NCBI GenBank assembly: GCA_008729055.1
Contig: SDUX01000004.1
Coordinates: 2,108,001-2,172,000, forward strand
DNA length: 64,000 nt
Direction: 5' to 3'
DNA from: Pyropia haitanensis
Taxonomy: Eukaryota > Rhodophyta > Bangiophyceae > Bangiales > Bangiaceae
The translations under genes were made by a program, and so were the position numbers. Every line of letters starts with the position of its first letter. Positions within the stretch are counted from its first letter, which is position 1. Below the pieces are notes generated by a model, which did not search any database, was not told the DNA's origin, and was given only the letters and a program-made list of their open reading frames with translations. Below, piece by piece: positions 41,865 through 53,072 of this stretch.

Positions 41865-43546
41865 TGCTGCTGCCACCGCCGCGGCCACTGTCCGCGTCCC
41901 AGACGCCCGCCGCGTCGCCACGGCCGAGGCCGAGCGCCGCCGTCAGCGTGCCGGCGCCATCCATGGTCGTCGCCCCCACCCCGCCGCTGCCGCACGAGGA
42001 GGAGGTGGTGGACAGGTAGGCCAGCGACGGCGCATCGACCGACGATGGCGACGGGGACAGGCCGGGGTCCGACGCGACAACGGCGGCGCCCGGCAGCACG
42101 GCCGCGTAGCCGCCGCCGCGGGCAGATAGGCCCGTCAGCCCTACGCTGCGCGTCCGCCGCCGCCGCGCGGCGGCGGCTGCCGCCACCGCCGCCGCCGACG
42201 GCGGTGGCGGCGCACTCGACCCGACCACCGCCGACGCGTCGCCGCCGCCGGCGGCCGCCTCGAGGTCCGAGCCGCTCGACGCGGCCGACGACGGCGGGGC
42301 CGAGCCGGCGGGCGTCGGCGCCCGCGTCCGCGGTCGCCGCCGCGCCCCCGGCGGCGGCTCGCGGGCGGGCGGGTGGGCGTTTAGGGACCGCACCCGCCGG
42401 TGGCCGCCGCCGGCACGGGCGGCCGCCCGCGGCGGCACCACGCACGCGGCGGTGGCGGCGGCGGCGGCGGCGGCGGCCGCCGCCGCTGGCGGGCCGCCCG
42501 CCGCGGCGGCACGGACGGCGGGGGGCAGCCACAGGGCGGCGGGCGGGGTCGAGTCTGCCGCCACGACCGCGGCGGCCGACGCGCCGGCCGTCGGGCCGCG
42601 CTGCGCCGCCGCCGCCGCGGCGGCCGTCACGGCCCGCGGCGACGGCAGCAGGGCCAGCGGCTCCCGGGCGGGGCGGCGCCCCCAGCGGCGCGCCGCGACC
42701 GGCGCGGGCGCGAGGCTCACCGCCACCCGCAGCGTCGCGTTGATCGACGACCGCCGCAGCAGGTACTTGCGGTTGACGGTCGCGACGGCCGGGGCCGCTG
42801 CCGGTTGGGCGGCGGCGGCGGGCGACGCGGCGTCGCCGACGCTGTGCGCGAGCTCCTCCAGGTCCAGCTCGACGACGCCCAGCTCGGCGGCCTCGGCGGC
42901 GGCGGCGCCACCCCCCCCCCCCCCGCGGTGCACCGCTTCCCCCCCCCCGCCGCGCCGCCCGCGCGGCGGACGGCCAGCCGGAGCACCGGGTGGGCGGCGC
43001 TCCCGCCGCCCCCCGGCGGGCGGTCGAGGCGCGCCCCCGGCCGGGGCGGCGGCGGCAGCCGCACCGCCAGCGGGAACGTCTCGCTCCACCGCGCCGCGTG
43101 GCGCGCGACCGTCGCGACGGCCGTGACGCCGCCCGACGGGCCCGCCGCCGCGCGCGGGGGCACCACGGTCGCCTCGACGAGCAGCGCCGCCGCCTCCATC
43201 GGCACGTGCTCGAGGGACAGGACCGTCAGGGTGCCGCGGTAGGTGCCCGCCGCGGCGGCGGCGGCGGCAGCCGCGCCGGCAGCGCCAGCGGCGGCGGAGA
43301 TGGTGGCGGCGGCGGCGGCGGCGGTGCCGCCGCCGCCGCCGACGGGGACGCCCGCCGCCAGGGGGTGCAGCAGCCGGGAGAGCATGCTCAGGGGAAAGGC
43401 CGCCGCCGCGCCGCCGCCGGGGGGGGGGCGCCGGTCATTGGCGCCCGCCGGCGCGCGGGTTGGGGGGGAGGGGGGGGGGACGCCCCGGGCCGCGGCTGCC
43501 CGCCGTCGTGGCGTGTGGCGGCGGCGGCGGCGGCCCGGGACGGGGA

Positions 43547-43585
<39 letters not shown>

Positions 43586-43787
43586 CAGCGGCAGCAGCGG
43601 CGGCGGGTTGGCGGGGCGGGACGGCAGCGGCGGCGGCGGGTGGGCGGGGCGGGACGGCAGCACCTCTGGCGGCGGCGGCGGCGGTGGCGGTGGCGGCCGC
43701 GGCGGCCGCGGCGGCAGTGGTGGGGATGGCGACGACTGCGGTGGCGGCGGTGGCGCAGCCGGCGGCGGCGCGCCAAGTGCCAGGCAC
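41518..43787 (-). CDS. NT-C2 (EEIG1/EHBP1-type C2) domain protein, frameshifted
   Basis: The C2 sandwich reads, from 43245 leftward: YRGTLTVLSLEHVPMEAAAL; then VATVARHAARWSETFPLAV; then HPVLRLAVRR in one frame. A C/G run near 42910-42950 breaks the frame. It resumes as LGVVELDLEELAHSVGD, then VNRKYLLRRSSINATLRVAV. That is the typical layout of the N-terminal C2 domain of EEIG1/EHBP1-like proteins, which bind membranes or small GTPases. The C-terminal ~380 residues are Ser/Ala/Gly-rich and end with a helical piece (GEWEWLAAMQERVSDAFEEE). The N-terminus is uncertain. The 43787 ATG starts low complexity in the same frame, while another frame further upstream (basic, Trp-rich: GRWHRLWSAASRRWW near 43870) could be the true start if a shift occurs at the G run near 43420-43428. 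Its partner and role are unknown. Confidence 0.65.
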
Positions 43788-45638
43788 GGACCGGGGGCGG
43801 GGCCGCCCGCGGCGGCGGCGGGGGCGCCCCAGCGCTTACTCCACCACCGGCGGGAGGCGGCCGACCAGAGGCGGTGCCACCGGCCCGGCAGCGTCGCGGC
43901 GGCGGCGGCGGCGGCAGCGGCCACCGCCGCAGCGTCCACGCCCGGCGGGGCGGCGGCTGCGGCGGCGGTGGCGGCGGCGGCGTGCGGGCGGCGCGTCGCG
44001 GACGGTGCCGCCGCCGGGCGTCCCGGCGCCGCCGCGTCGCGTGTGGCGGTCGGCCGCTGCCGTGACGGGCGTTTGCTGCCGCCGCCGCCGCCGCCGCCTC
44101 CGCCGCCGCCGCCGCCGCCCGGCTTGCCGTCGACCGCCGTCGTCACGGGGGTGATGGCCGGCCGGCGGGCTTCCGCCTCGACCCGCATACAGTACAGACA
44201 CCGCCCCTGGCGTGACCGGTGCCTGCAAGGGACCCCGGCGGCGCACGAACAAGAACACGGCCGGCGGTCGGCCGATCCACGCTGCTGCGTAGCAATGATC
44301 CTCCCCTCCCGCCCTACCCTACTACGCGGCCCCACCCCCTAGACACCCCCCCCGTGCCCCCTGCGCCACCGCCGTGCCAAACCAACAGCAGCGGCCGCCA
44401 CCGCGCATGCGCGGGGGCGGCACGACGTAGACGACGTGTGTGGGGCGGGGGTGTGGGTAGGACGGCAGGCGGGGGTGCGCGTGGCGAGGTGGCACCGTCG
44501 GCGGCAGACGTCCCAGGAGAAACGACGCAACGACAACGGACGAAAGGCGGGCGGCGGGACTGCAGCGCGCGTCGGCCGGCATGCGCGGGTTGCGAGGTGT
44601 GGGCGCGCCCTTGCGGGAGGGGCGCCCAGTGCGCGGCCAACGCCCGTCCCAGAGCCCCCACGAGGGGGCACCGGCGGGAGGCACCCCGACGTGCCGCCCG
44701 GCCCTTGTGGATAGGGGCGGCAGGGGCGGTGGCGCCTGACGCTGCCGACGGGGGTGGCGCGGTCTGGCGGCGGGGATGGCGGGAGGCGGCAGCCAATAGG
44801 CGACCGCGGGAGGGTCAACGATGGCGTGACAACGGGGGGCGCGGCCTCCCCTCTCCGCTCCTTTGGCAGCGCCACGTCATGTTATCCGCAGGAGGGACCG
44901 GTGGGGGGGGCAAGCGACGGCGGTGGGTGGTGCCGCCGTTGAGGGCGGGCGGCGACGGAATCCAAACGGCCGCCGCGCCCAGACTGTCTGCTGTCTGGCC
45001 GTCAGGCGGTCCTCTGGCGGGCAGTGTCGTCGCGGGCGTCGGCCACACGCCACAGCCTGTTGGCTGTGGACTACGTAGCGAATCCGAGGGGTCACCTGTA
45101 GGCGCCGCCACGGCACGGGTGTCCGATGGACAGCGGGGCATCTCGAGGCGCGCTCTGGCGGGACCGAGGGGGGGGGAGGCGGCGTGGGCCCTCATTGCCC
45201 AGTCGCAGGTGACCCCGTGTTGTGTTTCTTGCTGGACCCCACTTTGGATTGCCGCCGCGCACTCCCCAGTTTCATCCGAGGGGGACACGCTGGACGGGAG
45301 TCCAGTCTGCCGCGGTGGGGGGGGCCGTTGGGGAGCGCCACGCCCTTGCGAGCCGACGCACGAGGTCGAAAATCTCGCGCCTTGGCCTGGAGACTGTTTC
45401 CCATGCACTGAAATCTCGACAGAGAAGTCAATGGATTTTAAATGTTGTGTTCACAAGTACAAGAGGGACACATGAGCTGGTGAAGCACGTGTCACTTACC
45501 GCTGTGGGGGGACCGACCCCTTGGTAAAAACCCTCGCACTCGCAAAGATTCTCACCCACAGTGATAATGAACATCCGACGATTGCCCGCGTTGCGGCTCG
45601 TCGGAGAGGGAGGGGCCGCTGCAACGGCCAGCCGCGGG
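43788..45638. other. Region between NT-C2 and Fanzor genes
   Basis: The first ~500 bp may hold the true 5' end of the NT-C2 gene. The rest is GC-rich spacer. At 45504-45515 is GTGGGGGGACCG, also found in the hairpin at 58582-58662. An A/T-richer patch at 45420-45590 precedes the Fanzor 3' end. No other gene is seen. Confidence 0.4.
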
Positions 45639-45695
45639 GGGCGCCCCGCGTGAGTACCGCGGTGTTGAACCGTCTCACGCGTGGGGTGCCTCCCC
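45639..45695 (-). ncRNA. Candidate guide-RNA hairpin at the Fanzor 3' end
   Basis: The two sides cgcgtgag and ctcacgcg form an 8-bp stem extended by four C/G pairs after a 2-nt bulge, closing a loop of about 20 nt. It spans the Fanzor stop codon. Fanzor and TnpB genes commonly carry their guide (omega) RNA overlapping the ORF end or 3' flank, so this structure is a candidate part of it. The assignment is inference from position and fold only. Confidence 0.35.
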
Positions 45696-47646
45696 GCCAC
45701 CAGCCGCCGCCGCGCCGCCCCCCTCCCCGCTCGCCGTGACCAGCGGGTCCGCCGCTGCCCCGCCCGCGCCGCGCCCATCCGCCGCCCCGCCCGTGCGGCC
45801 GTTCCAGTCGATCCGCGGCCACCGTACGTGGGCCGCGGTCCGGAACGGGTGGCACGGGCGCCCGCGTATCCACTGCCACGTGCGCCAGCCGAGGTTGGCC
45901 GCCGCCGTCACGTCGCGGTTCACCATCCCTCGGGCACACGTCGGCTCCACGCAAACCTTGACGCACCACACCACCGCCTTGCGGTCCGCCCGAAAGACCG
46001 GGCCCGCGTGCGGCCGCGGGTGTGCAGCCGCCCGTGCCGTCGCGGCGTTCTCCGCCTCGGCGCGGCACGCCGCCCGCCGGCGGGCGTACCGCACCGGCGC
46101 GCTGCGGTCCCACCACCCGCGCTGCACGCCGCTCGGCCGGCCGGTGCGGCCGCGCACGCCACGGCGCCGCCCGCACACGCGCGTGCCGCGGGGCACTTGC
46201 GGCGGAGACGCGGGCGTCGGGAACACCAGCGCCAGCCGCGTGTGGCAGCCGTCGCAAGCTGCACTCGTGTTGCGCTCGGGCACGTCCACCGTCCAGCACA
46301 GGTGGCGCAGGCGACGCGTCAGGTGCAACGCCCCGCCGCGCGTCGCAGCGTCGCCAATCGCCACCGCCACGACAGCCCCATCCACCACACGGCGTAAGCG
46401 GCCGCCGGTCAGTTCGCGCGCCACCTGCGCAGCAAACCTCCCGCGCTGCAGCACTGCGTGCAGCCGCGCCGTACGCAGACCGCGCGTTCCCTCCGCGCCC
46501 CACAGGTCTCCGTACAGCGCCTGAGTGCGGGCGGCCAGCCACGCGCGCGACGCGACGCGCACCGCTTCTGGGTCTGCCACGGAAATCGAAGCGTGCTCGG
46601 TCACTTGCTCGGGCGTCCGCACGCCCGCAGTGTCACCCAGCTGCGTGATGCGCTCCACAGCCGCCGCGCGATGGGCTGCCACCGCGCGCGCCGTCATGCC
46701 ATTGCCACACGCCTCATGATACCGGCCCCGTGACAGTGTGTACACGGCGCCCGCAGGGGGGGGGCACCGTGCCCGCGACTGGCGTGCGTCGCCGCGCGTA
46801 CGCGGCCGGCCAGGCCACGCAGCGCAGCCGCGTACGCCTCCGCCGCAGTGCAGTCAGCCTCCATGGCGCCCGCACGGTCCACTCGGTACGCCTCCAAGGG
46901 CGCGCGGCCGCCGTCGACGTCGGCCGCCACGACCCCGCGCGTCGACCGCGGCAGGCACGCCCTTGCCACGCGCACCGCCGCGTGCCGAGGCACGCGCCAC
47001 CGGCGGCGCCCGGTCGCCGCCAGCAGTCCGCCCACGGCGGCGCAGAGCGGCGCGGGAGGCCGCGCGCCGTGCCGCTCACCAGCGGTGCCGCCCGCGTCGC
47101 GCGAAAGGCCAGCCGCGACGCGGCGTCCCCGTCAAGCGCCCGCGCGTGCACCCACGCGGTCGCTGTGGCCACCGCAGCCGCTACGGCTTCTGCGACCGCG
47201 TCAGCCGTCGTCAAAGCCGCGGTTCGCAGCGCTGCCTCCGAGGTCGTGCGGGGGACGGCAGCGGTACCGCCAGCGGTCGCCGCCGGCGGTCGCGGCGGGT
47301 CAGAGGGCGCGTCAGCGGCCGCGTCGACGGCGCCCGACGCGGCGCGCAGCGCGTTGATGACAGCAACGAGGTCTGCTTCGGGAGTGCCATCGCGCACCGC
47401 GGTAGACACCGCCGTGACGTGCGCCAACACCCTCTTCAGACGCCACCGCTTGATGCACAATGCCTCCAGCATGAAAGTGCGCTCGTCAGGTGGCGGCGCT
47501 TGCGCCGACCGCGGGGAACTGTCAGGCGCGGCACTGCCCGCGGCCACGCCCGATGCGGCGGTCGACATGGCGTCCTCCTCCGCGTCGCTGCCGTCCCCGC
47601 CATCGATGTCACTACCGTAGTCTGATGGCGTAAACGCCTCCATCAT
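45675..47646 (-). CDS. Fanzor (eukaryotic TnpB-like RNA-guided nuclease family), two frameshifts
   Basis: From paired ATGs at 47646 the N-terminus is acidic (DYGSDIDGGDGSDAEED) and then helical and Ala-rich. A one-base shift near 47040-47070 leads into the RuvC-I strand GVVAADVDGG (catalytic Asp). A second shift at a C8 run (near 46757-46764) gives the TL-x-RYHEACGN segment and a long helical part. Then come VDGAVVAVAIGDAA, TVDVPERNTSAACDGC with the Fanzor-style Glu just before TS and the first zinc Cys pair, a Cys-x4-Cys pair (VCVEPTC), and the RuvC-III motif NRDVTAAANL (third acid). The whole is ~650 residues, normal for the family. Fanzors are RNA-guided DNA endonucleases usually carried by transposons. 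All three acidic residues are kept. The first frameshift is not in a homopolymer, so this may be a decayed copy; the second may be a sequencing slip. Confidence 0.75.
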
Positions 47647-49071
47647 CGGCACGGTAGCGTTTTTGTGGGGGCCGCCGAGCCAGTCGCGCGCGTTGCGAAC
47701 GCGGTGTCCGCGTCGGTGACGCCGTTTGTCAGATGCGGTGCGGCACGACCGCGATTCGGACCGCGACAGCGCGCAAGGCAGCGCCTGAAGACGTGCGCGG
47801 CGCTGTGGGCCTCGCGCGAGTGGTCCATACTGGGAGCGACAGCGCCTGTGCCGCGCCTGGCGACGTTGGTGGGGGTGGGCGCGCTCTTCGGCCTGGCTTC
47901 CCCGAGGTGCGCCGCTGAGATCACAAGTCGGACCTCCGAGCTCAGCCTTCCCGCTAAGGCAACCGGTCAGGTCCTGAGCTTCGTACAAGACAGACCGACC
48001 GGTGGAGTTGTCCCGTATCCACAGGCTCGGGTCGCATGGACGCACGAGGGCCCGATTTCATCGCACCAATAAAAATCGAGGAGGGGACGATGCGTGGTGC
48101 AACTGATGGATGGGGGCGCGAGCTGTCGACCGCTCTCAGCCGCAGCCTGAATGTAGCGGCGCACAGCGCTCGGGCTTGAAACAGCATCAGCCAGTAGAAT
48201 CTCTGGGATACACAACTTACAGCTGTTTTCGATCGCTGTCAAGCTTCGTGAAAAAATCACTTCAAAACTGGGATAGATGGATACATTTAGCAGTGTTATC
48301 TCTTGGACGGATGTACTTTGGAACGCGAGGGGACTGCAGATGTCCCACTCTTGGGCTTTCAATTTGTCATGTACGTAAATACTGGTTTTGGTGTAGATGC
48401 TGCGGTGAGGACACTCGCCGGTTGGGGGCGTCTGCCTGCTGCGACAGCAGTGCGCCGAAGCACAAGGGACTGGTAACGGCTACCAGTGCGCACAGGCCGG
48501 CACGCGGCCGCCGGCCAATGGGAGTTGGGTGTCGATAGCGCTAGCGGCTGGCGGCGGGGGGCAGCGGCAACCGGCAGGGGTTGGGGTTGGTGGCGGGCGG
48601 CGGCCGCCGCTGCCGGAGAGGTTGGGGCGGGAGGGGCCGGCGCCCGCCGGCAGCATCAGTCACCGCTGGGTTGGAGCGCGGCGATTCGCAGCACTACTGG
48701 CCGAAGGGGAGCGTCGACGGCTGCTCGTGCGGTGGCTGCTTCTCCAGTCAGCCGCGGAAGGGGCAATCTCTTGAAGCATGAACGAATCAATAAAGGAGAC
48801 AGCTTGATAAGCCCAACATCTGAGCGAACTTACGTACTTATGGGCGACATCGACTAGAGTCATGAACCTTTGAAGCTGTAACGAAAATATGACAGCTCGT
48901 CGGGGGTTAATCGAGTTTCATTTGTAATGTCCTATTCAAAACTCAGAACGCGTGTGTGCTTGGGACGCGAGCCTATTAACACTGGTGTGGGTTCGATTCC
49001 AGGCATGCGACAGCGAATTTTGCAGGATTTTCAAGGCGATTTGCACAACACGTCGAACGAGTAGTAATATC
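47647..49071. other. Region upstream of the Fanzor gene
   Basis: The first 400 bp stay open in the Fanzor frame without an ATG that improves the start, and are probably leader. From 48180 on, composition drops towards 50 percent GC with A/T-rich patches (48240-48310, 48860-48960), suggesting a mobile-element remnant. No protein or tRNA could be supported. Confidence 0.4.
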
Positions 49072-49117
49072 CCAGTAGTACTACTGGTGAGTGGTGGCAT
49101 CCCAGTAGTACTACTGG
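49072..49117. repeat. Two palindromes in 30-bp direct repeat
   Basis: The perfect 16-bp palindrome ccagtagtactactgg occurs at 49072-49087 and 49102-49117, each followed by tgagNggtggcatcc. A partial match (gtagtaat) precedes the first copy. Confidence 0.85.
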
Positions 49118-49422
49118 TGAGCGGTGGCATCCGTGAGCCGTGCCACGCGTGAATGCGAGAAGTACAACTCGACTTGATCGTTGCCAGGTTAACTATTAAG
49201 AATTCTTCGATGGAATTGTTTCATGATTTTATCAAGTCCGCACAGTTCCATAGAACACGTTGAAGTTTGGTGTACCCGCGTCCGCCTCATTGCCCTGTGC
49301 CGCGCCCCGCCCTCGTCCCGCCCCCTTGCCGGCCGGCGCCAGCAGTCCACGTCCGAGAAAGGGTTAAGCGCTGCAAGTAAGTATGGATTGATGGAAGTAA
49401 GGTTGGCAACCCACAACCCGCG

Positions 49423-50300
49423 ATGAGGTTACTTGAAGGGTCCAGACGTACTCGTACCTGGATACTCGGTCGCGGGTTGCCGCCACGTCGGCACGTTGTC
49501 CCATCGTGCACCAAGGTCGTTTCGCTCAGCTCCGTTTTCTCCTCTCGGCAGGCGTCGGGCGGCTCTCCTGTTTGCACCAGCACTCGCCCAGCACTCCCGG
49601 GGCCGCCATTTCTGTCGTCGCCGCGCCAGCGGCGCACCGCCCGGGCAGTGGCGGCGGCGGCGGCCTCGGCGCCCGCACCGGCGGCGCGGCGGCCGCCGCC
49701 CTCCGCCAAATCTGGTGCGTGGCCGCTCTGGGCGCGCGTGGTTGCGCTGCTGGCCGCTTCCGCGCGGCGTTTGTCGCGGGAGGCGACGGCTGTAGAGGCG
49801 GACCAGGGGGAAGGGGCGCCGAGGGGGGAAGGGGGGGGGGGGGAGGGGGGGCGGTGACCGTACGCATCGTTGGCGAATGGGTGCGGGATACGCTGTTGGG
49901 AGGGGCGGCGGAGGGGGGGGGGGGCGGCGCGACGGCGGCGGCGGTGGTGGTGGCGGGGCGGGCGGCGGCGGCGGCGGCGGCCTTTCTCCGCGGCCGCCTC
50001 GGCGTGTCCCTCCGCCACGCGGTGGCGGTGGCGGCCGCGCACGGGGCGGCGGCGGAGGTGGCGGCGGTGGCGGCGACGGCGCCTGTGGCGGCGGCGTCTG
50101 CGGAAGACGCGGCGGCGGCGGTAGCGGGGGCGGCGGCGGCGGCTGGTGCGGCCACGCGCGGGGAGGTACATGGCGGCGCCGCCGCCGGTGGGGTACCGGC
50201 CCGAGGCGGAGGCGGCGGTGGCAGCGGCGGCGGCGGCGGCGGTGGCGGTCGCAGTGGGCCCCGCCGCGGTGGCGGTGGGAGGAGAGGTCCGTGGAAGTGA
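49423..50300 (+). CDS. Weak coding candidate with a GxxVRDxLLG-like motif
   Basis: Two overlapping frames, joined at G runs near 49828-49850, give a basic Ser/Pro/Ala N-terminus, a helical piece (WARVVALLAASARRL) and then TVRIVGEWVRDTLLG before Ala/Gly-rich sequence. The motif resembles the start of the class II tRNA nucleotidyltransferase/poly(A) polymerase head (usually GGWVRDxLLG), but no DxD catalytic pair follows in any frame. It could be a real but degraded gene or chance. Confidence 0.2.
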
Positions 50301-52411
50301 GAATGCTGCGGAGGAGTTCCCGCTTCGGGAGCGAGGCGGGGCAGGAGGGGAGGGGAGGGGCGCCGGGGGGGGGATCCGCCTCGACGGTGGGAAGGTAGCA
50401 CAGGCGTTCGAGCATCCACGACAGTAGCGGAGGCCGCTGCCGCCGTCGCCGGCGGCGGACGTATGGGCGGCCTCCCCGGAGACGGCGGGGGGGGGCGGCC
50501 AAGGCAGGGACCCCTCCCCCCCCTCCGCGTGAAGCCCCCGTCCCCCCGCGTCGTCGCCCCCCCACCCCCCGCGTCAGCCCCCCCCCCCCCGCCCGCGTCG
50601 CCCCCCCCCCTCCCCCCCGCATCATCTTCCACCCTCCCCTTCTCTCCCACGCCCCCCCCCCCTGAACTCCCCCCGCCCCCCCCCACCGTACCGTCACGGC
50701 GCGTCGGCCACGGCCACCACGCACCCTACCCCCACCACGGCCGCTACCCCCCCCCCCATACCACCCACCGCAACACCCCACTCCGGGTTACGGCCCCCCC
50801 GGACCCCGCCCCCGGCACCCGACGGCGCCAGCGCCGCCCCGATGTGCTCGATGGCGGGCGGGGCGGCGGGGGGGGTCGCCGCCGCCGCGCCGGAGCTCGT
50901 CGATGGTCTCGCCGTCGCGGCGGCCGCCCCGCTGGGGACGCCCGCTCGGGAGGAGGAGGTCGCCGCAACGGCCGCGGTGGCAGGGGCGGTGGAGCGGCTG
51001 GCGGCCGCGTCGCCGGCGGCGACGGCGGCCGAGGCAGCCGCCGCGGAGCTCCCGCCGCTCGTCGCCCACCCGCCGGCGCGCCGGGGGGGGGGGGGGCGGG
51101 GGGGGGGGGGGGGGGAGGGAATGTGACACGCGGCCGGGGAAGGGCGCCGCCAAGGGGGGGGGGGCGGGCGTGCCGGGCTCCTCAACGCTGCGAGGGCGCG
51201 GCGAGCGCAAAGACGATGGGGGGGGGGGGGAAAGACGGCCGAGAGCAGAGCTGTGCACGCCCCCCCCCCCCCCAATGGCCAGAACCAGCGATTGCCTTGG
51301 TGCAGACAATGCCAGCAGACCAGCCTACGCGGGAGCCTCGTGGCACCGTGAAGTCGGCTCGTCGCACTTGTTGGACACCCGCCACACCCCGGGCTCCACA
51401 GCGGGACTGGAGGGGTCATGTTCCGATGTACGGCCAAATCCTTTGCTAATATGGACTTGAATCAGCTGGTCCCCTGACGCTTAGAGGCCAGATCCCAGGG
51501 GACCAGGGGGGGGGCCGATTCCAGGCAATCCAGGGGGGGGGGTGGTCCCCTCAGGCCGAGTGGATACTGCTTCCCCGTCCCGCGAGGGGCGGCGAGCCGG
51601 CAAATCGTGTACGAGGCGAACTACTTTCGAACACGCCTCTTCAAGGGTCGTTGGCCAAACGATGCCACACGCACAATGGGCAGGCTGTCGCCTCCTCATT
51701 TCTTTCGGCAATAATTTCTACTGACTGTCAGGTACGTGCAAGCCGCGAGCCCCCCCCCCCCCCTCACAGCACCCCCCCCGCCTAGACGCGCGCCGCCCAA
51801 TCTCCCCCCCCCACCATTGACCGCCCCCCGCCGCGTCGCACCCACGCCCGCCGCAGGCGGCAGCCTGGCACGCGCGCGCGGCGGCCAGACCGGCCGGCCC
51901 CGTTTGCGGGGCGCCGCCGGCCGCCCCCCCCCCCGCGCGTCGGCCCCGCCTCCGCCGCCTCCTCCCCTCCCCCCGCTCCCCTTCCCGTTGGCAGACCCCC
52001 ACCGGGTGCGGCCAGCGCATCTGGCGTCGGCGCCCCCTCCCCCCGCCGCCCCGGCCGCGCGTCACGCCGTCACGGACGCGGCCGGCGGCGCGTCGTCCCC
52101 CCCCTACCCCCCCCCCCCCCTCCCCCCCACCCCCTCCTCCCCCAACCACGCGGTGCTTGCCGCGAGCGCTCCCCCCCCCCCCCCCTCCCCCCCTAGACCC
52201 TGCAGGCACGCAGCCTTGCAGGTGTTGGACGCGGCGAGGCCCGCCCGCACCGCCGCTGCTGCCGGGGCCTTGGCCGCGCGCAGGCGCGCGGCGGCGGGTG
52301 GCGGGAGGCCCTATGACGCGCGGCGTGTGGCGGCGCCGCTGGTGAGGTCTGGCCGACGCGCCCGCCGCCCCTGCTGTCGCCGCCCGCCGCCCACCCCCCG
52401 CCGCCTGCCGC

Positions 52412-52457
<46 letters not shown>

Positions 52458-53072
52458 TCCTGTCGCTGTCGCTGCCGCCGCGGTCGGCCGTGGCACCCTC
52501 TGCCCCCGCACAGCGGCCGGCAGGTGGGGTGCTGGGTGGGTGGGTGGGTGAGGCGGGACCTACGACCCGGCCGCCCGTGGCACCGCCGCCGCCGCCCAGC
52601 GCGCGTGCCGCCTGGCGCTGGCTGTCTGCGCTGCCGCAGCCTGCCCCTACGTGCCTGCCAGACGTCGGCCGTGGTCTGGCCACCACCCAAGCCAGGGGTG
52701 GCCCCGAGGGGCGGGGTTACAGACGTACGGGGGTGGGGGGGGTCGGCGAAGCGGGGAGAGGGGGGTTGAGTAGAGAGGGCTAACGTCTGCACGGGTCGCA
52801 GCCTGCCTGCTTTGGTGTGACCGGGGGGGGGGGGGGGGGGAGGGGGGGAGGGTGGAGGGCAGCTGCTCACCCCGCCTGCGCCCTGCCGGCTGACCTGGCC
52901 CCCTCTGTTTTTTTGTGGTGGTGCTGCCGCGCGGGCCACCCGGCTGCTGCCCCTCGTGGGTGGGGCGTAGGGTTGGCCGTCGGCCGACGCGAGTTCAGCC
53001 TCCCCCGGGCCGCCCATTCCGCCCCTCCACCTCTCCCCACATGAGGTGGGCACATCAGGGGGGCGCCGATTG
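50301..53072. other. Homopolymer-rich intergenic region
   Basis: Contains C-rich (50510-50760, 51740-52200) and G-rich (51085-51240) blocks, and a CCG microsatellite at 52410-52455. An inverted repeat (arms near 51487-51507 and 51543-51557, tggtcccct type) can form a hairpin. A short plus-strand frame (50842-51126) with a varied helical stretch is too weak to call. Confidence 0.45.

Noticed and set aside
44219..45475. 418-codon plus-strand frame
   Set aside because: No domain; Gly/Arg-biased and open because of GC content; opposite strand frames equally open.
48985..49010. B-box-like ggttcgattcc suggesting a tRNA or tRNA-derived SINE
   Set aside because: The T stem does not pair, and no matching acceptor or A box was found around it.
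49072..49117. CRISPR-like array
   Set aside because: Only two repeat units with 14-bp spacers that are themselves similar; eukaryotic setting.
50842..51126. Plus-strand frame with a fibrillin/PAP-like helix (AVERLAAASPAA)
   Set aside because: Too short, Ala-rich, and lacking the conserved Trp-containing strand of that family.
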